DNA of 64,000 bases from VAZQ01 sp963785745. GTDB taxonomy: Bacteria > Pseudomonadota > Alphaproteobacteria > Rhizobiales > Xanthobacteraceae. Positions 53,402 through 63,257 of the stretch are shown piece after piece. The first letter of the stretch is position 1, and each line of letters begins with the position of its first letter. Under the pieces are notes generated by a model. It had not been told where the DNA came from. It did not search any database and worked only from the letters and a program-made list of their open reading frames with translations. Where the stretch lies: the NCBI GenBank assembly GCA_963785745.1, contig CAWAWR010000029.1, forward strand, positions 248,001 to 312,000, in the 5' to 3' direction. The position numbers were made by a program, and so were the translations under genes.

Positions 53402-53899
53402 AGTCCCACCAACCCCATGGCGCGTCGGGTCTTTGAATCACTGAACGCCCTTGAGACCCTTAGGCGCCGTCTGCGTTCGAAACCGTTCGTGTTTAGAAAT
53501 AGCTAACCATTATAGGCCTGCGAATCCGGCCGAAAATGGCAAATCTTCTCGAAACGTTAACTTTCCAGGCCTGCGGCGAAGGCACGGACGGGACGGACGC
53601 AGCCCCGTGGAGATGCATTTCAAGACACAATTTCATCTAAACATCTGAAATTACATAACAATTTACAGGAGCTCGTCACGGGACAGCTCCGTCACAACGG
53701 AGACCTGCTCGCTTGGACTGACCCCATGATCGCCGCCCCAGTACTTCAGGATGGGGTGCCTTTCAGGACAGCGTACCCCGGACGCCGCCTTGACTGCCGC
53801 CGATTCCACCAACGGATATTTGTGATTTGCTGGCCGTGATGTACGATTACGCCACATTCTGCGCGGTCAATGCCGCCATCTATTGATTGGAGTGGATTC
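53402..53899. promoter_or_regulatory. divergent control region between two FecR-domain genes
   Basis: The 498-bp interval has an AT-rich stretch (53490-53530 and 53630-53670), unlike the GC-rich surroundings. An imperfect palindrome CTGAAATT...AATTTACAG at 53645-53668 is a candidate operator. No gene is convincing here. It must drive the giant surface protein on one side and the FecR-TPR pair on the other. Confidence 0.5.
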
Positions 53900-54454
53900 A
53901 TGCGAATGCGTGCGATCGCTGTAGCGGTCCTGCTTGTCGTCACGAGCCTCGTCCTGTCGGATTCGGCCTGGTCGCAGAGACCGTCGCAGCCCGGACCGCA
54001 GGGGGGCCTGGATTCGCCCATTGGGCGGGTCATTTCGGTCTCAGGAACGGTCACGGTTGAACGTACGGCCACGGCCGTCAGTCAGGTGGTTGCAGCAGAC
54101 GGCGTTATTCGCCTCCGGGAAGGCGACGTCGTGTATCGAGGCGATACCCTCCAGAGCGGAGGCGACAGCAAGGCCAGCCTGACCTTCGCTGATGGCACCG
54201 CGTTCAATATCGGCAGCAATGCTCGCATGGTCCTGAACGAGTATGTTTACAATCCAGACGCCCAGTCGAATTCGAGCTTGTTCAGCCTGCTCAAGGGGAC
54301 TTTCACATTTGTGGCCGGCAAGATCGCAAAAACCGGCAATATGAAAGTTGACACTCCCGTCGCGACGATGGGCATCCGGGGCACCACACCACACGTTGTC
54401 GTCTCCGAAGACGGCACCGTCACGTTCTCCACGCTGGTCGAAGAGAAGCGGTGA
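53900..54454 (+). CDS. exported FecR-domain protein
   Basis: 184 aa from ATG 53900 (GGAG 10-13 nt upstream). A Sec signal (AIAVAVLLVVTSLVLSDSAWSQ) exports it. The remainder is one FecR domain (PIGRVISVSGTVTVER, GDTLQSGGDSKASLTFADGTAFNIGSNARM, LKGTFTFVAGKI, VDTPVATMGIRGT). It is strikingly similar to residues 28-137 of the giant protein encoded divergently, so the two probably share a function. It lacks the N-terminal cytoplasmic and TM parts of classical FecR anti-sigma factors. Its stop overlaps the TPR gene. Confidence 0.83.
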   Translation: MRMRAIAVAVLLVVTSLVLSDSAWSQRPSQPGPQGGLDSPIGRVISVSGTVTVERTATAVSQVVAADGVIRLREGDVVYRGDTLQSGGDSKASLTFADGTAFNIGSNARMVLNEYVYNPDAQSNSSLFSLLKGTFTFVAGKIAKTGNMKVDTPVATMGIRGTTPHVVVSEDGTVTFSTLVEEKR

Positions 54455-55380
54455 GCACAGGTCAACCGAGTTGGGGTCTGCCACCGACCCGACAGCCTCG
54501 GGGCCGGAGTTCGTTTGCCTTGAGGAAGTTCTCGCGCAGGCACGCTTCGCACGCAGCGATGGCGGCGGCGGTGTTCCTGTTGCTGGCGGCCGGCGCATTG
54601 GCGCAGGACTCAGGCCTCCGCAACATCGAGCAAAACGTTCAGCTGTGTAACCGCACCGCAGACGTCTCACCCGACCAGCGGATCGGCGGCTGCACGGCTC
54701 TTATCAAGTCTGGGGCACGGACGCCGCAGACTTTGGCCGTCGCCTACAACAATCGCGGCAATGCTCACCTCGCGAAACGTGACTACGACCAGGCGGTCGA
54801 CGACTACAGCCAAGCAATCAAAGCCAACCCCACCTATGCCAAGGCCTTCAACAATCGCGGCTTGGCCTACCAAAAAAAGGGCGAGTACAATCGCGCCATT
54901 CAAGATTTTGACCGATCGATAAAGCTCTATCCTGTTTCGGGTCCGGTTTTCGCAAACCGCGCGGCGGCCCACCACAAGAAGGGCGACTACCGTCTTGCAT
55001 TGCGCGACTACAACGAGGCGATAAGGCTCCAGCCTACCTTGGAAGGCGTTTGGAATGGGCGCTGCTGGACCCGCGCCATCGTCGGCGAATTGAAGGCGGC
55101 CCTGGCCGATTGCAATGAGGCGCTGCGCGTTGCGCCAAACGTTGCAGCGACGTTCGACTCCCGTGGCCTGACATATCTGAAGATGGGCCGGCTGGACGAG
55201 GCCATGGCTGACTACAATTCGGCGCTCAAGATCGAGCCGAAGCTGGCGAGTTCACTCTTTGGACGCGGAGTCATTCTGCTCCGCAAAGGCAATGCGTCGG
55301 ATGGCAATGCCGACGTCGCAGCCGCGGCGGCAATCGAGCCAAACATCAAGAGTGACTTCGCGCGCTACGGCGTAAAATAG
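54451..55380 (+). CDS. exported TPR-repeat protein
   Basis: 309 aa from GTG 54451, which overlaps the FecR stop (GTGA). A hydrophobic segment (AAMAAAVFLLLAAGALAQ) near residue 40 is a probable signal peptide. It then has six or so TPR units (VAYNNRGNAHLAKRDYDQAVDDYSQAIKANP, AFNNRGLAYQKKGEYNRAIQDF, TFDSRGLTYLKMGRLDEAM). Such proteins serve as periplasmic scaffolds. Coupled translation with the FecR protein suggests a complex, possibly facing the periplasmic CHASE2 domain encoded next. Confidence 0.85.
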   Translation: MSTGQPSWGLPPTRQPRGRSSFALRKFSRRHASHAAMAAAVFLLLAAGALAQDSGLRNIEQNVQLCNRTADVSPDQRIGGCTALIKSGARTPQTLAVAYNNRGNAHLAKRDYDQAVDDYSQAIKANPTYAKAFNNRGLAYQKKGEYNRAIQDFDRSIKLYPVSGPVFANRAAAHHKKGDYRLALRDYNEAIRLQPTLEGVWNGRCWTRAIVGELKAALADCNEALRVAPNVAATFDSRGLTYLKMGRLDEAMADYNSALKIEPKLASSLFGRGVILLRKGNASDGNADVAAAAAIEPNIKSDFARYGVK

Positions 55381-55625
55381 CGAGCCTGTGAAATTTGCGC
55401 CTGCTGCCCGAACGGCGTCGACACGCCGCACAGCTTTGCACCCGGCGGCCTTGGCACCGTTCAATAAACAACGCGGTCCAAGTAATTGTTGGCATCGATG
55501 GCAAATTCTCTACGCTATGGCTATCTCCGGAGCGCAAGGACGGGCACGCTCTTGTACATTTCCACTTTGATCATTGAGACTGGGTTGCGGGTAGAGATAC
55601 CCTGCATGCTCACAGGCATGATGGG

Positions 55626-57845
55626 ATGAAAGCACTTCTTTCGCTACTCGCGCGCGTTGTTGGGTCGCGCAGAAGTCTTGGATTGGCCGTACTGGCAGTG
55701 TTGATCGCTGTTCGGCTGTCGGACCCTTTGCCTTTGGAGGAACTTCGACTCAGAAGCTTCGACTGGTTTCAGACCATTGCCCCGCGGAGCGACACGTCCC
55801 GTCCTGTCGTGATTGTCGACATCGACGAAGCAAGCTTGAGCGCCTACGGCCAATGGCCATGGCCGCGAACACTCGTTGCCGATCTTCTAACACGCTTGTT
55901 TGAATGGAAGAGCACTGCTGTCGCGTTCGACGTTATTTTTCCGGAACCCGACCGCACATCGCCGAGCGAAGCGATGAAGTACTTCGGTGATCTGGACGAC
56001 GCTACGCGCGCGCGCCTGCTGCAACTGCCAAGCAATGACGATCTGCTGGCAAAAGCCATCGGACGCGGAAAAGTGGTGCTTGGGCAATCTGGCACGAGAT
56101 CGATCAATAGTAGCGTCGCCGGATCGACGCCCGAAACCGGCATTGCCACGCTCGGCCCCGACCCGAGCCCGCATTTGATCGCTTTTCCGAGTTTGCTGCG
56201 TAACCTCCCGGAGCTGGAACAGGCGGCCGCCGGTCGCGGATTATTCTCCATTGCCACCGAGCGGGACGGGATGGTGCGCAGGGTTCCGCTCATCATGAAA
56301 GCGGCAGACAAGGTCGTGGTGGCGCTTTCTATCGATCTGTTGCGCGTTGCCTCGGGAGCCGGCGGCGTTTTGGTCCGCTCGGACCCGTCCGGAATCCGCA
56401 GTGTCGTGATCTCGAAACTTGAGATGCCGACCGATCAGAATGGCCGCGTCTGGATTCACTTCAGTCCGCATGACATGACCAAATACGTCTCGGCCAAGGA
56501 CGTCATCGATGGAAATGTCTCACCGGAAAAGTTCGCCGGGAAGCTCGTGCTGATAGGGACATCGGCGATCGGCCTCCTGGACCTCAAGACCACACCGGTT
56601 CATGCGGCGATGCCGGGCGTCGAAGTCCACGCGCAATTGATTGAGGCCGCGCTCACAAACTCGCTCCTGAACGCGCCCGCATCCGCGATGGTTTTCGAAC
56701 TGCTCGCTGCTGCTGTCGCTGGCGTGATCCTTATCGCCCTGGCACCAATGGTGAGCGCCGTCGCGCTGTTCTTGCTCGCCGTCCTCGCGGGGATCACAAT
56801 TCTGAGCGGATCATGGACGCTATACAGCGGGTATCGGACGCTGCTTGATCCGACCTTTCCGCTGATTGCCATGCTCTCCGTGTATACGAGTGTAGCGCTA
56901 GTGGGATATTTCCGGGAACAATCGGACCGCCGTCGAATCCGGTCCGCATTTTCCCAATATCTGTCGCCAAGCATCGTTGAGCAGCTCGCAAATTCGCCAC
57001 AGAAGCTCGTCCTTGGTGGTGAAGAACGCAATATGACCGTCCTGTTCAGCGATGTACGGGGGTTTACCGCCATTTCCGAAACATTTGCAGACGACCCGCA
57101 GGGACTCACGGCCCTGATGAATCGGTTTCTCACGCCCCTGACGAACGTCATTCTCGCCCGCAATGGCACCATCGATAAATATATGGGTGACGCAATCATG
57201 GCGTTCTGGAATGCGCCGCTCGATGTCAAAATGCACGAGAGCGACGCATGTCACGCCGCATTGGATATGATTGAGCGTGTGGGGATGCTGAATCAGGAGC
57301 GTCAACGCGAATCATTGGAAACAGGGACGTCGTTTCTGCCGATCAAGATTGGAATTGGTATCAACACCGGGCATTGCGTCGTCGGCAACATGGGGTCGGA
57401 GCTGAGGTTCCAATACACGGCGATGGGCGACACCGTGAACCTCGCCTCGCGCCTGGAAGGGCAGACCGCTTTACATGGCGTCCCGATCTTGATCGGGTCG
57501 AGGACGGCCGAGGCTGTTCTGGAACAGTTTGCGCTGTTAGAGGTCGATTTGATCCGGGTGAAAGGCAAGACTGAACCTGAAGTTATATACGCGATCGTGG
57601 GCCGTGCCGATGTCTCGGCATCCAGCGACTTCAAGTCACTTTACGATCAGTGGGCAAAGATGCTGGTCTGCTATCGGAAGCAGGACTGGCCCGGAGTGAC
57701 TGAGACCCTCGAACGCTGTCGTCAAGCCGCCGAGAGGTTCGAATTGATTGAACTGACAAAACTCTATGAAAGTCGCACGCGCCAATTCGTCATATCTCCT
57801 CCACCCCCCGATTGGGACGGAATTTTCACTGCAGAGACAAAATAA
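55626..57845 (+). CDS. CHASE2-domain adenylate cyclase (class III)
   Basis: 739 aa. TM1 is near 17-32, a periplasmic CHASE2 sensor domain runs about 35-330 (RLRSFDWFQTIAPR, VVIVDIDEASLSAYGQWPWPR, AFDVIFPEPD), three TM helices lie at about 350-435, and the cytoplasmic catalytic domain is at about 450-640. Metal-binding Asp sits in VLFSDVRGFTAISE. The Lys in TIDKYMGDAIMAF and the Thr in YTAMGDTVNLASR are the usual adenine-selecting pair, and the transition-state Asn/Arg of NLASR are present. It should make cAMP in response to a periplasmic signal, perhaps through the FecR-TPR proteins upstream. The start is ATG 55626. Confidence 0.9.
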   Translation: MKALLSLLARVVGSRRSLGLAVLAVLIAVRLSDPLPLEELRLRSFDWFQTIAPRSDTSRPVVIVDIDEASLSAYGQWPWPRTLVADLLTRLFEWKSTAVAFDVIFPEPDRTSPSEAMKYFGDLDDATRARLLQLPSNDDLLAKAIGRGKVVLGQSGTRSINSSVAGSTPETGIATLGPDPSPHLIAFPSLLRNLPELEQAAAGRGLFSIATERDGMVRRVPLIMKAADKVVVALSIDLLRVASGAGGVLVRSDPSGIRSVVISKLEMPTDQNGRVWIHFSPHDMTKYVSAKDVIDGNVSPEKFAGKLVLIGTSAIGLLDLKTTPVHAAMPGVEVHAQLIEAALTNSLLNAPASAMVFELLAAAVAGVILIALAPMVSAVALFLLAVLAGITILSGSWTLYSGYRTLLDPTFPLIAMLSVYTSVALVGYFREQSDRRRIRSAFSQYLSPSIVEQLANSPQKLVLGGEERNMTVLFSDVRGFTAISETFADDPQGLTALMNRFLTPLTNVILARNGTIDKYMGDAIMAFWNAPLDVKMHESDACHAALDMIERVGMLNQERQRESLETGTSFLPIKIGIGINTGHCVVGNMGSELRFQYTAMGDTVNLASRLEGQTALHGVPILIGSRTAEAVLEQFALLEVDLIRVKGKTEPEVIYAIVGRADVSASSDFKSLYDQWAKMLVCYRKQDWPGVTETLERCRQAAERFELIELTKLYESRTRQFVISPPPPDWDGIFTAETK

Positions 57846-57999
57846 ATATGCAGGGCGTGGGCGGCAGGCCGCGCTCTACATGCGAGATATCGCCGCGGGG
57901 CATACCGACTTCGGAGATCGCATGGACAACTGTCGTGTCCGCGCCTTGCGACGCCGCCAAGCTGTGGAAATGCGAACCGGTTCGTGTTGAGAGCGAGGC

Positions 58000-60156
58000 A
58001 TGATTCCGGCCCTGCGCAATCTAAGCGGTGGTCTTGCAGCGTCGCTGCTGTCGCTCGCCTATTGCTTCTCCTACGGAGCGTTCATTTTCACCGGCCCCTT
58101 GCAACCATTCCTTTCGCAGGGGGTGGCGGCGGCTCTGATCACCGCGGCCGTGACTGCGACCATCGTCGCGCTGACGAGCGGATTCCGCTCGGCGATCGCC
58201 GGTCCTGACAGCAATACGACGGCGCTGCTCGCTGCGATGATGGTCATCCTGGCGCCCGCAATGGCTGCCATGGCGCCCGGACAGGCGCTCGCGCTGGCCA
58301 TGGCCGCTCTCGGATCTGCAACGCTCTTGACCGGACTCGCGTTGTTCTTGCTGGGCTGGCGGCGACTGGGAAAGCTGGTTCGCTTTATCCCGTATCCCGT
58401 AGTCGCCGGCTTTTTGGCGGCGACCGGATGGTTGATGCTGTCGGGCGCGGTCAGCATGACAACCGGCGTGACGTTGTCATGGCAGACATTGCCGGTGCTC
58501 GGCGAGCGGCACGCACTCATCGTCCTGGCAACGACTGTTCTGTGGGCAGCCGCGCTGTGGTACCTGACCACGCGCTGGAAGTATCCATTGATGCTCCCTC
58601 TGGCGTTGCTTGCAGCGATCATAGGCACGCATGCGGTTCTCGCTTTACTCCCTCTGCCGGACGACCTGGTTGCGACCTGGGGCCTTATGTTCTCGGTGCC
58701 GTCAGGCGGGCGGCCCATTTTTCCATTGGTGACGGGAGATTATGCCGATGTCGATTGGACCGCGCTCGCACCGATCGCCGGAGATATGGTTGCCGTCGCG
58801 GTTCTCGCGATCCTATCGATTCTGATCAATTCGACGACCATTGAATTGGCTACGGGAGTCGACGTCGACCTTGATCGCGAACTGCGGGTGCAGGGCGTTG
58901 CCAACGTCGCGTCTGCCTTGGCGGGGGGATTCGTAGGCCATATATCCGTCAGCCGCACGCTCGTAAACGTTGCGGCAGGCGGTGCCTCGCGTCTAGCCGG
59001 AGTGGTGGTAGGGCTTGTGGCACTGTCTGCACTGATGTTTGGCAGTCAGGCAATTTCTTTTGTCCCCCGCTTCGTTTTGGGCGGCTTGCTGCTCCAACTT
59101 GCAGGGCGGTTGATTTGGGACTGGGGTCTCCTCAGCCGTCGGAGCCTCCCGCTGCTCGATTGGTTCGTGGTGGTTGCGATCGTTCTGATCACATCGAGCT
59201 TCGGATTCTTGCATGCGCTGTTGTTCGGCTTGCTCGCGGGCTGTGTCATTTTCGCGGTTGACGTCAGCCGAATTCGCGTTATCCGCCACCAGTTTGGACT
59301 CGACGAGAGATCGTCCTCGCTGGTGCGCTCTCGGGAAGAGAGCGCATTCCTCCTGAAGCAAGGCGGGAAGGTCCAAATCCTGGAGTTGTCCGGCTATCTG
59401 TTTTTCGGATCGGCCTATTCCGTGCTCGAACGGGTGACGACCATGGTGGCCGAACGAAGCCCGCAGGAAATCATCTTTGAGTTTTCCGGCGTAACCGGCA
59501 TCAACTCCTCGGCCGGCGCGTCGTTCACGAAGATACGAGACCTGTTGCGAAAGAATGGAATCCGCCAAGTCATGGTCGGTACATCTCCGATCGCGGAGCA
59601 TATTTTGACAAGCGCCGGGCTCGATCGAGACACTCCCCGTCATGACAGCCTCGACACAGCGCTGGAGCAGGCCGAAGAAGCCTTGCTAGCCACCCGCGAC
59701 GTGTCGCTGGACCAGCGCCGTTCAATGGTCGACTGGTTGGGCGACGTCATCGGCTCGCAGGAGCATGCCCAGACACTTTTTGACAGAATGACTCCCGCGC
59801 CCCGCGACGCGAAATCATATCTGTGCCACCAGGGCGATCCAACGGACAGCCTGTTCTTCGTCGAGCGGGGGCCGGTTAGCGTTACGTTGGAACGTGAGGG
59901 GCACTCGCCCTTGCGAGTGCGCGTGTTCGGCGCACACACGCTTCTCGGCGAGGTCGGATTCTTCCTCGATGTGCCGCGCTCAGCCAATTTGCTGGCCGCC
60001 TCCGGCGCTATCGTTTGGTCGCTGAGTCGCCAGGCATTCGATGAATTTATGAATACACATCCGTCAGAGGCGCTGTCGCTAACGACCTATGTCATCCGAC
60101 TGCAATCCGAACGCCTGACATTTGCCAATCGGCAGATCGCCTCGCTGCAAAGATAG
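58000..60156 (+). CDS. SulP-family anion transporter with STAS and cNMP-binding domains
   Basis: 718 aa. SulP membrane domain (about 1-420, ten or more helices; YGAFIFTGPLQPFLSQG, AGPDSNTTALLAAMM). A STAS domain follows at about 440-560 (KVQILELSGYLFFGSAYSV, EIIFEFSGVTGINSSAGASF). A C-terminal cyclic-nucleotide-binding domain (about 590-705) has the phosphate cassette LLGEVGFFLDVPRSAN. It would import sulfate, bicarbonate, dicarboxylate or a similar anion under cAMP control. The ATG 58000 start is 155 bp after the cyclase gene on the same strand, so cyclase and effector may be co-expressed. Confidence 0.87.
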   Translation: MIPALRNLSGGLAASLLSLAYCFSYGAFIFTGPLQPFLSQGVAAALITAAVTATIVALTSGFRSAIAGPDSNTTALLAAMMVILAPAMAAMAPGQALALAMAALGSATLLTGLALFLLGWRRLGKLVRFIPYPVVAGFLAATGWLMLSGAVSMTTGVTLSWQTLPVLGERHALIVLATTVLWAAALWYLTTRWKYPLMLPLALLAAIIGTHAVLALLPLPDDLVATWGLMFSVPSGGRPIFPLVTGDYADVDWTALAPIAGDMVAVAVLAILSILINSTTIELATGVDVDLDRELRVQGVANVASALAGGFVGHISVSRTLVNVAAGGASRLAGVVVGLVALSALMFGSQAISFVPRFVLGGLLLQLAGRLIWDWGLLSRRSLPLLDWFVVVAIVLITSSFGFLHALLFGLLAGCVIFAVDVSRIRVIRHQFGLDERSSSLVRSREESAFLLKQGGKVQILELSGYLFFGSAYSVLERVTTMVAERSPQEIIFEFSGVTGINSSAGASFTKIRDLLRKNGIRQVMVGTSPIAEHILTSAGLDRDTPRHDSLDTALEQAEEALLATRDVSLDQRRSMVDWLGDVIGSQEHAQTLFDRMTPAPRDAKSYLCHQGDPTDSLFFVERGPVSVTLEREGHSPLRVRVFGAHTLLGEVGFFLDVPRSANLLAASGAIVWSLSRQAFDEFMNTHPSEALSLTTYVIRLQSERLTFANRQIASLQR

Positions 60157-60169
60157 ATCTTCCAAGGGC

Positions 60170-62041
60170 TCAGTAGCCACTGAGCAAATCGACCTTGGTA
60201 TTCGCCCAGATGAGACGCTTGGACAACAAGGTCGCGAGATTTCGCATGATCGTCTCGCCGAATTTCGGGCAACTTTCACGAAACAAGGCAAATTTATCGA
60301 GCGGCAACTCAAGACACTGAACATAGGTATCCGCCCAGACGTCAGCCGTCCTGCGAGGCTCGATAAGGGCCATTTCGCCAAACACCATGCCCTGAACCAA
60401 GGTCGCCAATCGAACGCCGCTTGCAAGCTTTACGCTGACCATTCCGCTTTGGATGAAATGAATGGTCGATGCGGGCTCTCCCGCAGCGATGATACGCTCG
60501 CCTGTGTGATACGATCGTGTCGTGGCAATTTGAGCGAGCTGATCGATCTCATCTTCCGTCAGTCCTGCAAGTAACGCCTGCTCGCCGAGCGGGGCCGGCG
60601 TCTTGCTCAGATTATAGCCGCCGTATCGATAGATTATCTGATCTTCCGCCCATTCGATAGCTTCATCGAGAAGCGTGAAGCTTTTCGCAAGCAACTCCGC
60701 ATCGACCCATTCACTGATGGTTTTCCAGACTGTCGAGGATTGCTGTATTCCGGAAAGGATGGGTATCCCGTCTTCTGCCCTGAGATCGTTCAGAACCTCC
60801 GCGAGAAGGCGAGCAGCGGCTTTGGTAACGCCTGGAACACGATGGAAGTCGACAATCAGAATCCGAGGCCGCTGGCCCTCGCTGGACAATCGCCGTGACA
60901 CATAGTCGATGCTCGCAAAAGTCAGTGCGCCAACCAACTCAATAATGCGAACGTCCTTCTTGTACTTTTCAAGGATCCTCTGCTCGGAGGGAGGCCGACT
61001 TCGTCGGGAAGCGCCGGTACCAGCATCATAGTCGGCTACGACGCATGTGCGGACATCGCCGCCCCTGACAAGGACGTGCAAGTCGAAATGCGACGACAGC
61101 GCCTCGCAGACTTTGAGGCCCCGCACGCTGTTGCCGTGGCTGTCAAGAAGAGGTGAGTAGGTGCCCAATCCAAGCTGCGATGGGAGCGCCGCGACGATAC
61201 CGCCGCCGACACCGCTTTTCGCAGGCATACCCACGCGATAGGTCCATTCGCCTGCATAGTCGTACATGCCTGAGCTGGTCATGACCGACAGTGTGCGCGC
61301 GACTGCACTGGGCGTAACGACCTGAACGTCCGTCATGGGGTTGATGCCGCGGTTTGCCAATGTCGCGGCCATGATCGCGAGATCTCGAGAGGTCACGAGC
61401 ACCGAGCATTGGCGAAAGTACGCCTCCAGAACCTGGTCAACTTCGACGCCGATAACCGAGTAGTTGCGCAACAACCATGCAATCGCTCGATTGCGATCTC
61501 CGGTAGCCCTTTCTGAAGAAAACACCGACTCATCGACGTCTAGGTCGCGTCCGGCAAACCGCCTGAGCGCATCGAGAATACAGTCGAACGTACGAACTCC
61601 CTCGGCGCTGTAGATCAAGCCGGTACAGGCGATCGCCCCGGCATTGACCATGGGATTGAACGGGCGATTGTCCGCCGTCAGACGGATGGAATTGAATGCG
61701 TCACCGCTCGGCTCGACGCCGATCGCGGCCTCCACGCGTTCGGCGCCGAGCAGATCCAGTGCCAATGCAAAGACGAATGCCTTCGAGATCGATTGGATCG
61801 TGAACGAGACGTCGCTGTCGCCGATCTCATAGACGTGCCCGTCAATAGTGGCCAGGCTGATCCCGAAATGGGCGGGATTCGCCTTGGTTAGCTCCGGGAT
61901 GTAATTCGCCAGGGTGCCGTTGTTTTCCGCAAGGAAATCGGCGTGACACTTATTGAGAAAGCGCGAGACCGGGGTCGGGAAACTGTCGGTTTTTCTGATG
62001 AGGGGGCCGCTATTCGCCAGGGCCGTAGCAGTCTTGTTCAT
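60170..62041 (-). CDS. glsA: glutaminase A fused to STAS and cNMP-binding domains
   Basis: 623 aa from ATG 62041 (in-frame upstream codons exist). The glutaminase domain (about 15-310) carries catalytic Ser-Lys in FTIQSISKAF, NPMVNAGAIA, and the conserved MYDYAGEWTYRVGMPAKSGVGGGI. It hydrolyses glutamine to glutamate and ammonia. A STAS domain follows (about 345-465; VRIIELVGALTFASIDYV, LIVDFHRVPGVTKAAA), then a cNMP domain (about 490-610) with an excellent cassette VFGEMALIEPRRTAD. The cNMP ligand may switch the enzyme. It is convergent with the SulP gene, 13 bp apart. Confidence 0.9.
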   Translation of the reverse strand: MNKTATALANSGPLIRKTDSFPTPVSRFLNKCHADFLAENNGTLANYIPELTKANPAHFGISLATIDGHVYEIGDSDVSFTIQSISKAFVFALALDLLGAERVEAAIGVEPSGDAFNSIRLTADNRPFNPMVNAGAIACTGLIYSAEGVRTFDCILDALRRFAGRDLDVDESVFSSERATGDRNRAIAWLLRNYSVIGVEVDQVLEAYFRQCSVLVTSRDLAIMAATLANRGINPMTDVQVVTPSAVARTLSVMTSSGMYDYAGEWTYRVGMPAKSGVGGGIVAALPSQLGLGTYSPLLDSHGNSVRGLKVCEALSSHFDLHVLVRGGDVRTCVVADYDAGTGASRRSRPPSEQRILEKYKKDVRIIELVGALTFASIDYVSRRLSSEGQRPRILIVDFHRVPGVTKAAARLLAEVLNDLRAEDGIPILSGIQQSSTVWKTISEWVDAELLAKSFTLLDEAIEWAEDQIIYRYGGYNLSKTPAPLGEQALLAGLTEDEIDQLAQIATTRSYHTGERIIAAGEPASTIHFIQSGMVSVKLASGVRLATLVQGMVFGEMALIEPRRTADVWADTYVQCLELPLDKFALFRESCPKFGETIMRNLATLLSKRLIWANTKVDLLSGY

Positions 62042-62778
62042 CGACCAGTCGCTCGCACTTATGCAGGCCGACGATCTTAGAGACAGCAATTGCTTTCTGT
62101 AGCGCAAATTATAGGCATTTCGGCATCCATGGCCCACTAGCCGTCGGATGCCGCCAGGTGCCGATTGGGCAGCGCCGCCATAGCCGGCAGAACTGGTTTG
62201 CCGGCTCCACCCGGCCCCCGACTGGCCGCTATCCCGGTACTGAACTATTCAGCTATCGTTGCTCAGTTCGAGGGCACCAAGGATGCGAGTAGCCTCCTAT
62301 CTCTAGTGTCGACAATGCTCGGGTTGGCCGCCAGTGTTCAGGTTGCGGTCCGCAACCGGGACGGTCTATGCAGATCGACGATCAGCCGAGCGTCGTGCCT
62401 GATCCACGCGATGAGATGGAGCAACGGCGGCATTCAATATGCGCCGCCCATACGGTGATTTGAAAACGCAGAAGCGCTTCAACTGACATCCTAGCGGTGC
62501 GAAGGAGCATCCCCTTGACGGATTACTATTCAATCCTTGCACGCGCCGGCGCGTCCCTATCGGAACCGGCGTTGTCGGGCTGAATTAGCATGACTGTTGG
62601 CCAGCGAAGTTCCTGGCCGGCGATTTATTGAAGGTACCAAAAGAGGAATGGGCTGGTCGCCGTCGCGAGAGTTGCCGCCGCGGCCCCAACCCAAAGTGCT
62701 GCCAACAAACCCTCGCCCATCTAAGCACCCATGTGTTCCGCAAGACGGTACGCAAAGCAAACTGCAACAGCCGGATGC
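62042..62778. other. 737-bp interval with a gene fragment
   Basis: No convincing gene. Short frames on both strands lack family likeness. A fragment at 62515-62583 is described separately. The 5' regions of the glutaminase gene and of the small protein at 62779-62997 lie at its edges. Confidence 0.5.
62515..62583 (+). pseudogene. truncated start of a rhizobial small-protein family
   Basis: GAAGGAG at 62501-62507 precedes TTG 62515, reading TDYYSILARAGASLSEPAL, then a stop. Intact relatives, as I recall them, begin with a very similar (T)DYYxLIARAV and continue for about 200 residues. The abrupt stop suggests a truncated remnant. Confidence 0.3.
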
Positions 62779-62997
62779 TCACTGACCCATCAAACGCCGC
62801 TCAAGCTCCAGTCCGAACTCGGCGCGGTACGAATCGTGCTGGATTGACGAGAGGTGGAGAATTTCGCGGTCTGCCTTGCGCTGTTGTGTAGCCACAATCG
62901 CGCGGATCAAACGTCCGCCGAATGACTGCTTCGGCTTTTCATCGGCGGCAAAAAAGTGCCGGAAGGTCACGGGAAGTGAGCTGGCGTGAGCGGTCAT
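62779..62997 (-). CDS. small protein, 72 aa, with upstream CRP-like site
   Basis: 72 aa from ATG 62997, with GGGGAAA upstream. Soluble and basic: VTFRHFFAADEKPKQSFGGRLIRAIVATQQRKADREIL, then a Tyr/Arg/Glu-rich end. I do not recognise the family. A perfect TGTGA-N6-TCACA palindrome (63058-63077) is centred about 70 bp upstream of the start. Confidence 0.55.
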   Translation of the reverse strand: MTAHASSLPVTFRHFFAADEKPKQSFGGRLIRAIVATQQRKADREILHLSSIQHDSYRAEFGLELERRLMGQ

Positions 62998-63057
62998 GGT
63001 ATTTTCCCCGTTGTTGTCGTCCGTACGCAATTCAGTAGCTCACGGAGGCGATGGGCG

Positions 63058-63077
63058 CCTGTGACGTACTTCACAGG
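63058..63077. promoter_or_regulatory. CRP-type operator (perfect consensus)
   Basis: CCTGTGA-CGTACT-TCACAGG: both TGTGA and TCACA half-sites are intact and symmetrical. The centre is 70.5 bp upstream of the start of the 62779-62997 gene, the spacing expected for an activator site upstream of a promoter. Binding by the nearby Crp/Fnr protein is inferred. Confidence 0.7.
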
Positions 63078-63257
63078 AACGTCGAGTATTTTCAAAAACC
63101 ACCTTTTTGGGACGCCAAGGCGCCGATAGCACTCCGACACGTGGTGCGAAAAAAGCCGGGCCCTACCCCGCCACCCGGCCAAATCGCGACGCGGCGGCAC
63201 GTGGCAGATGGGCCGGGAACGCTCGATCCGATCGCCCGTCAGCGCTCGCAAGAAGTT

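Noticed and set aside
62165..62458. 97-codon plus-strand frame upstream of the glutaminase
   Set aside because: No ribosome site, no family likeness, unusual composition and overlap with the glutaminase control region.
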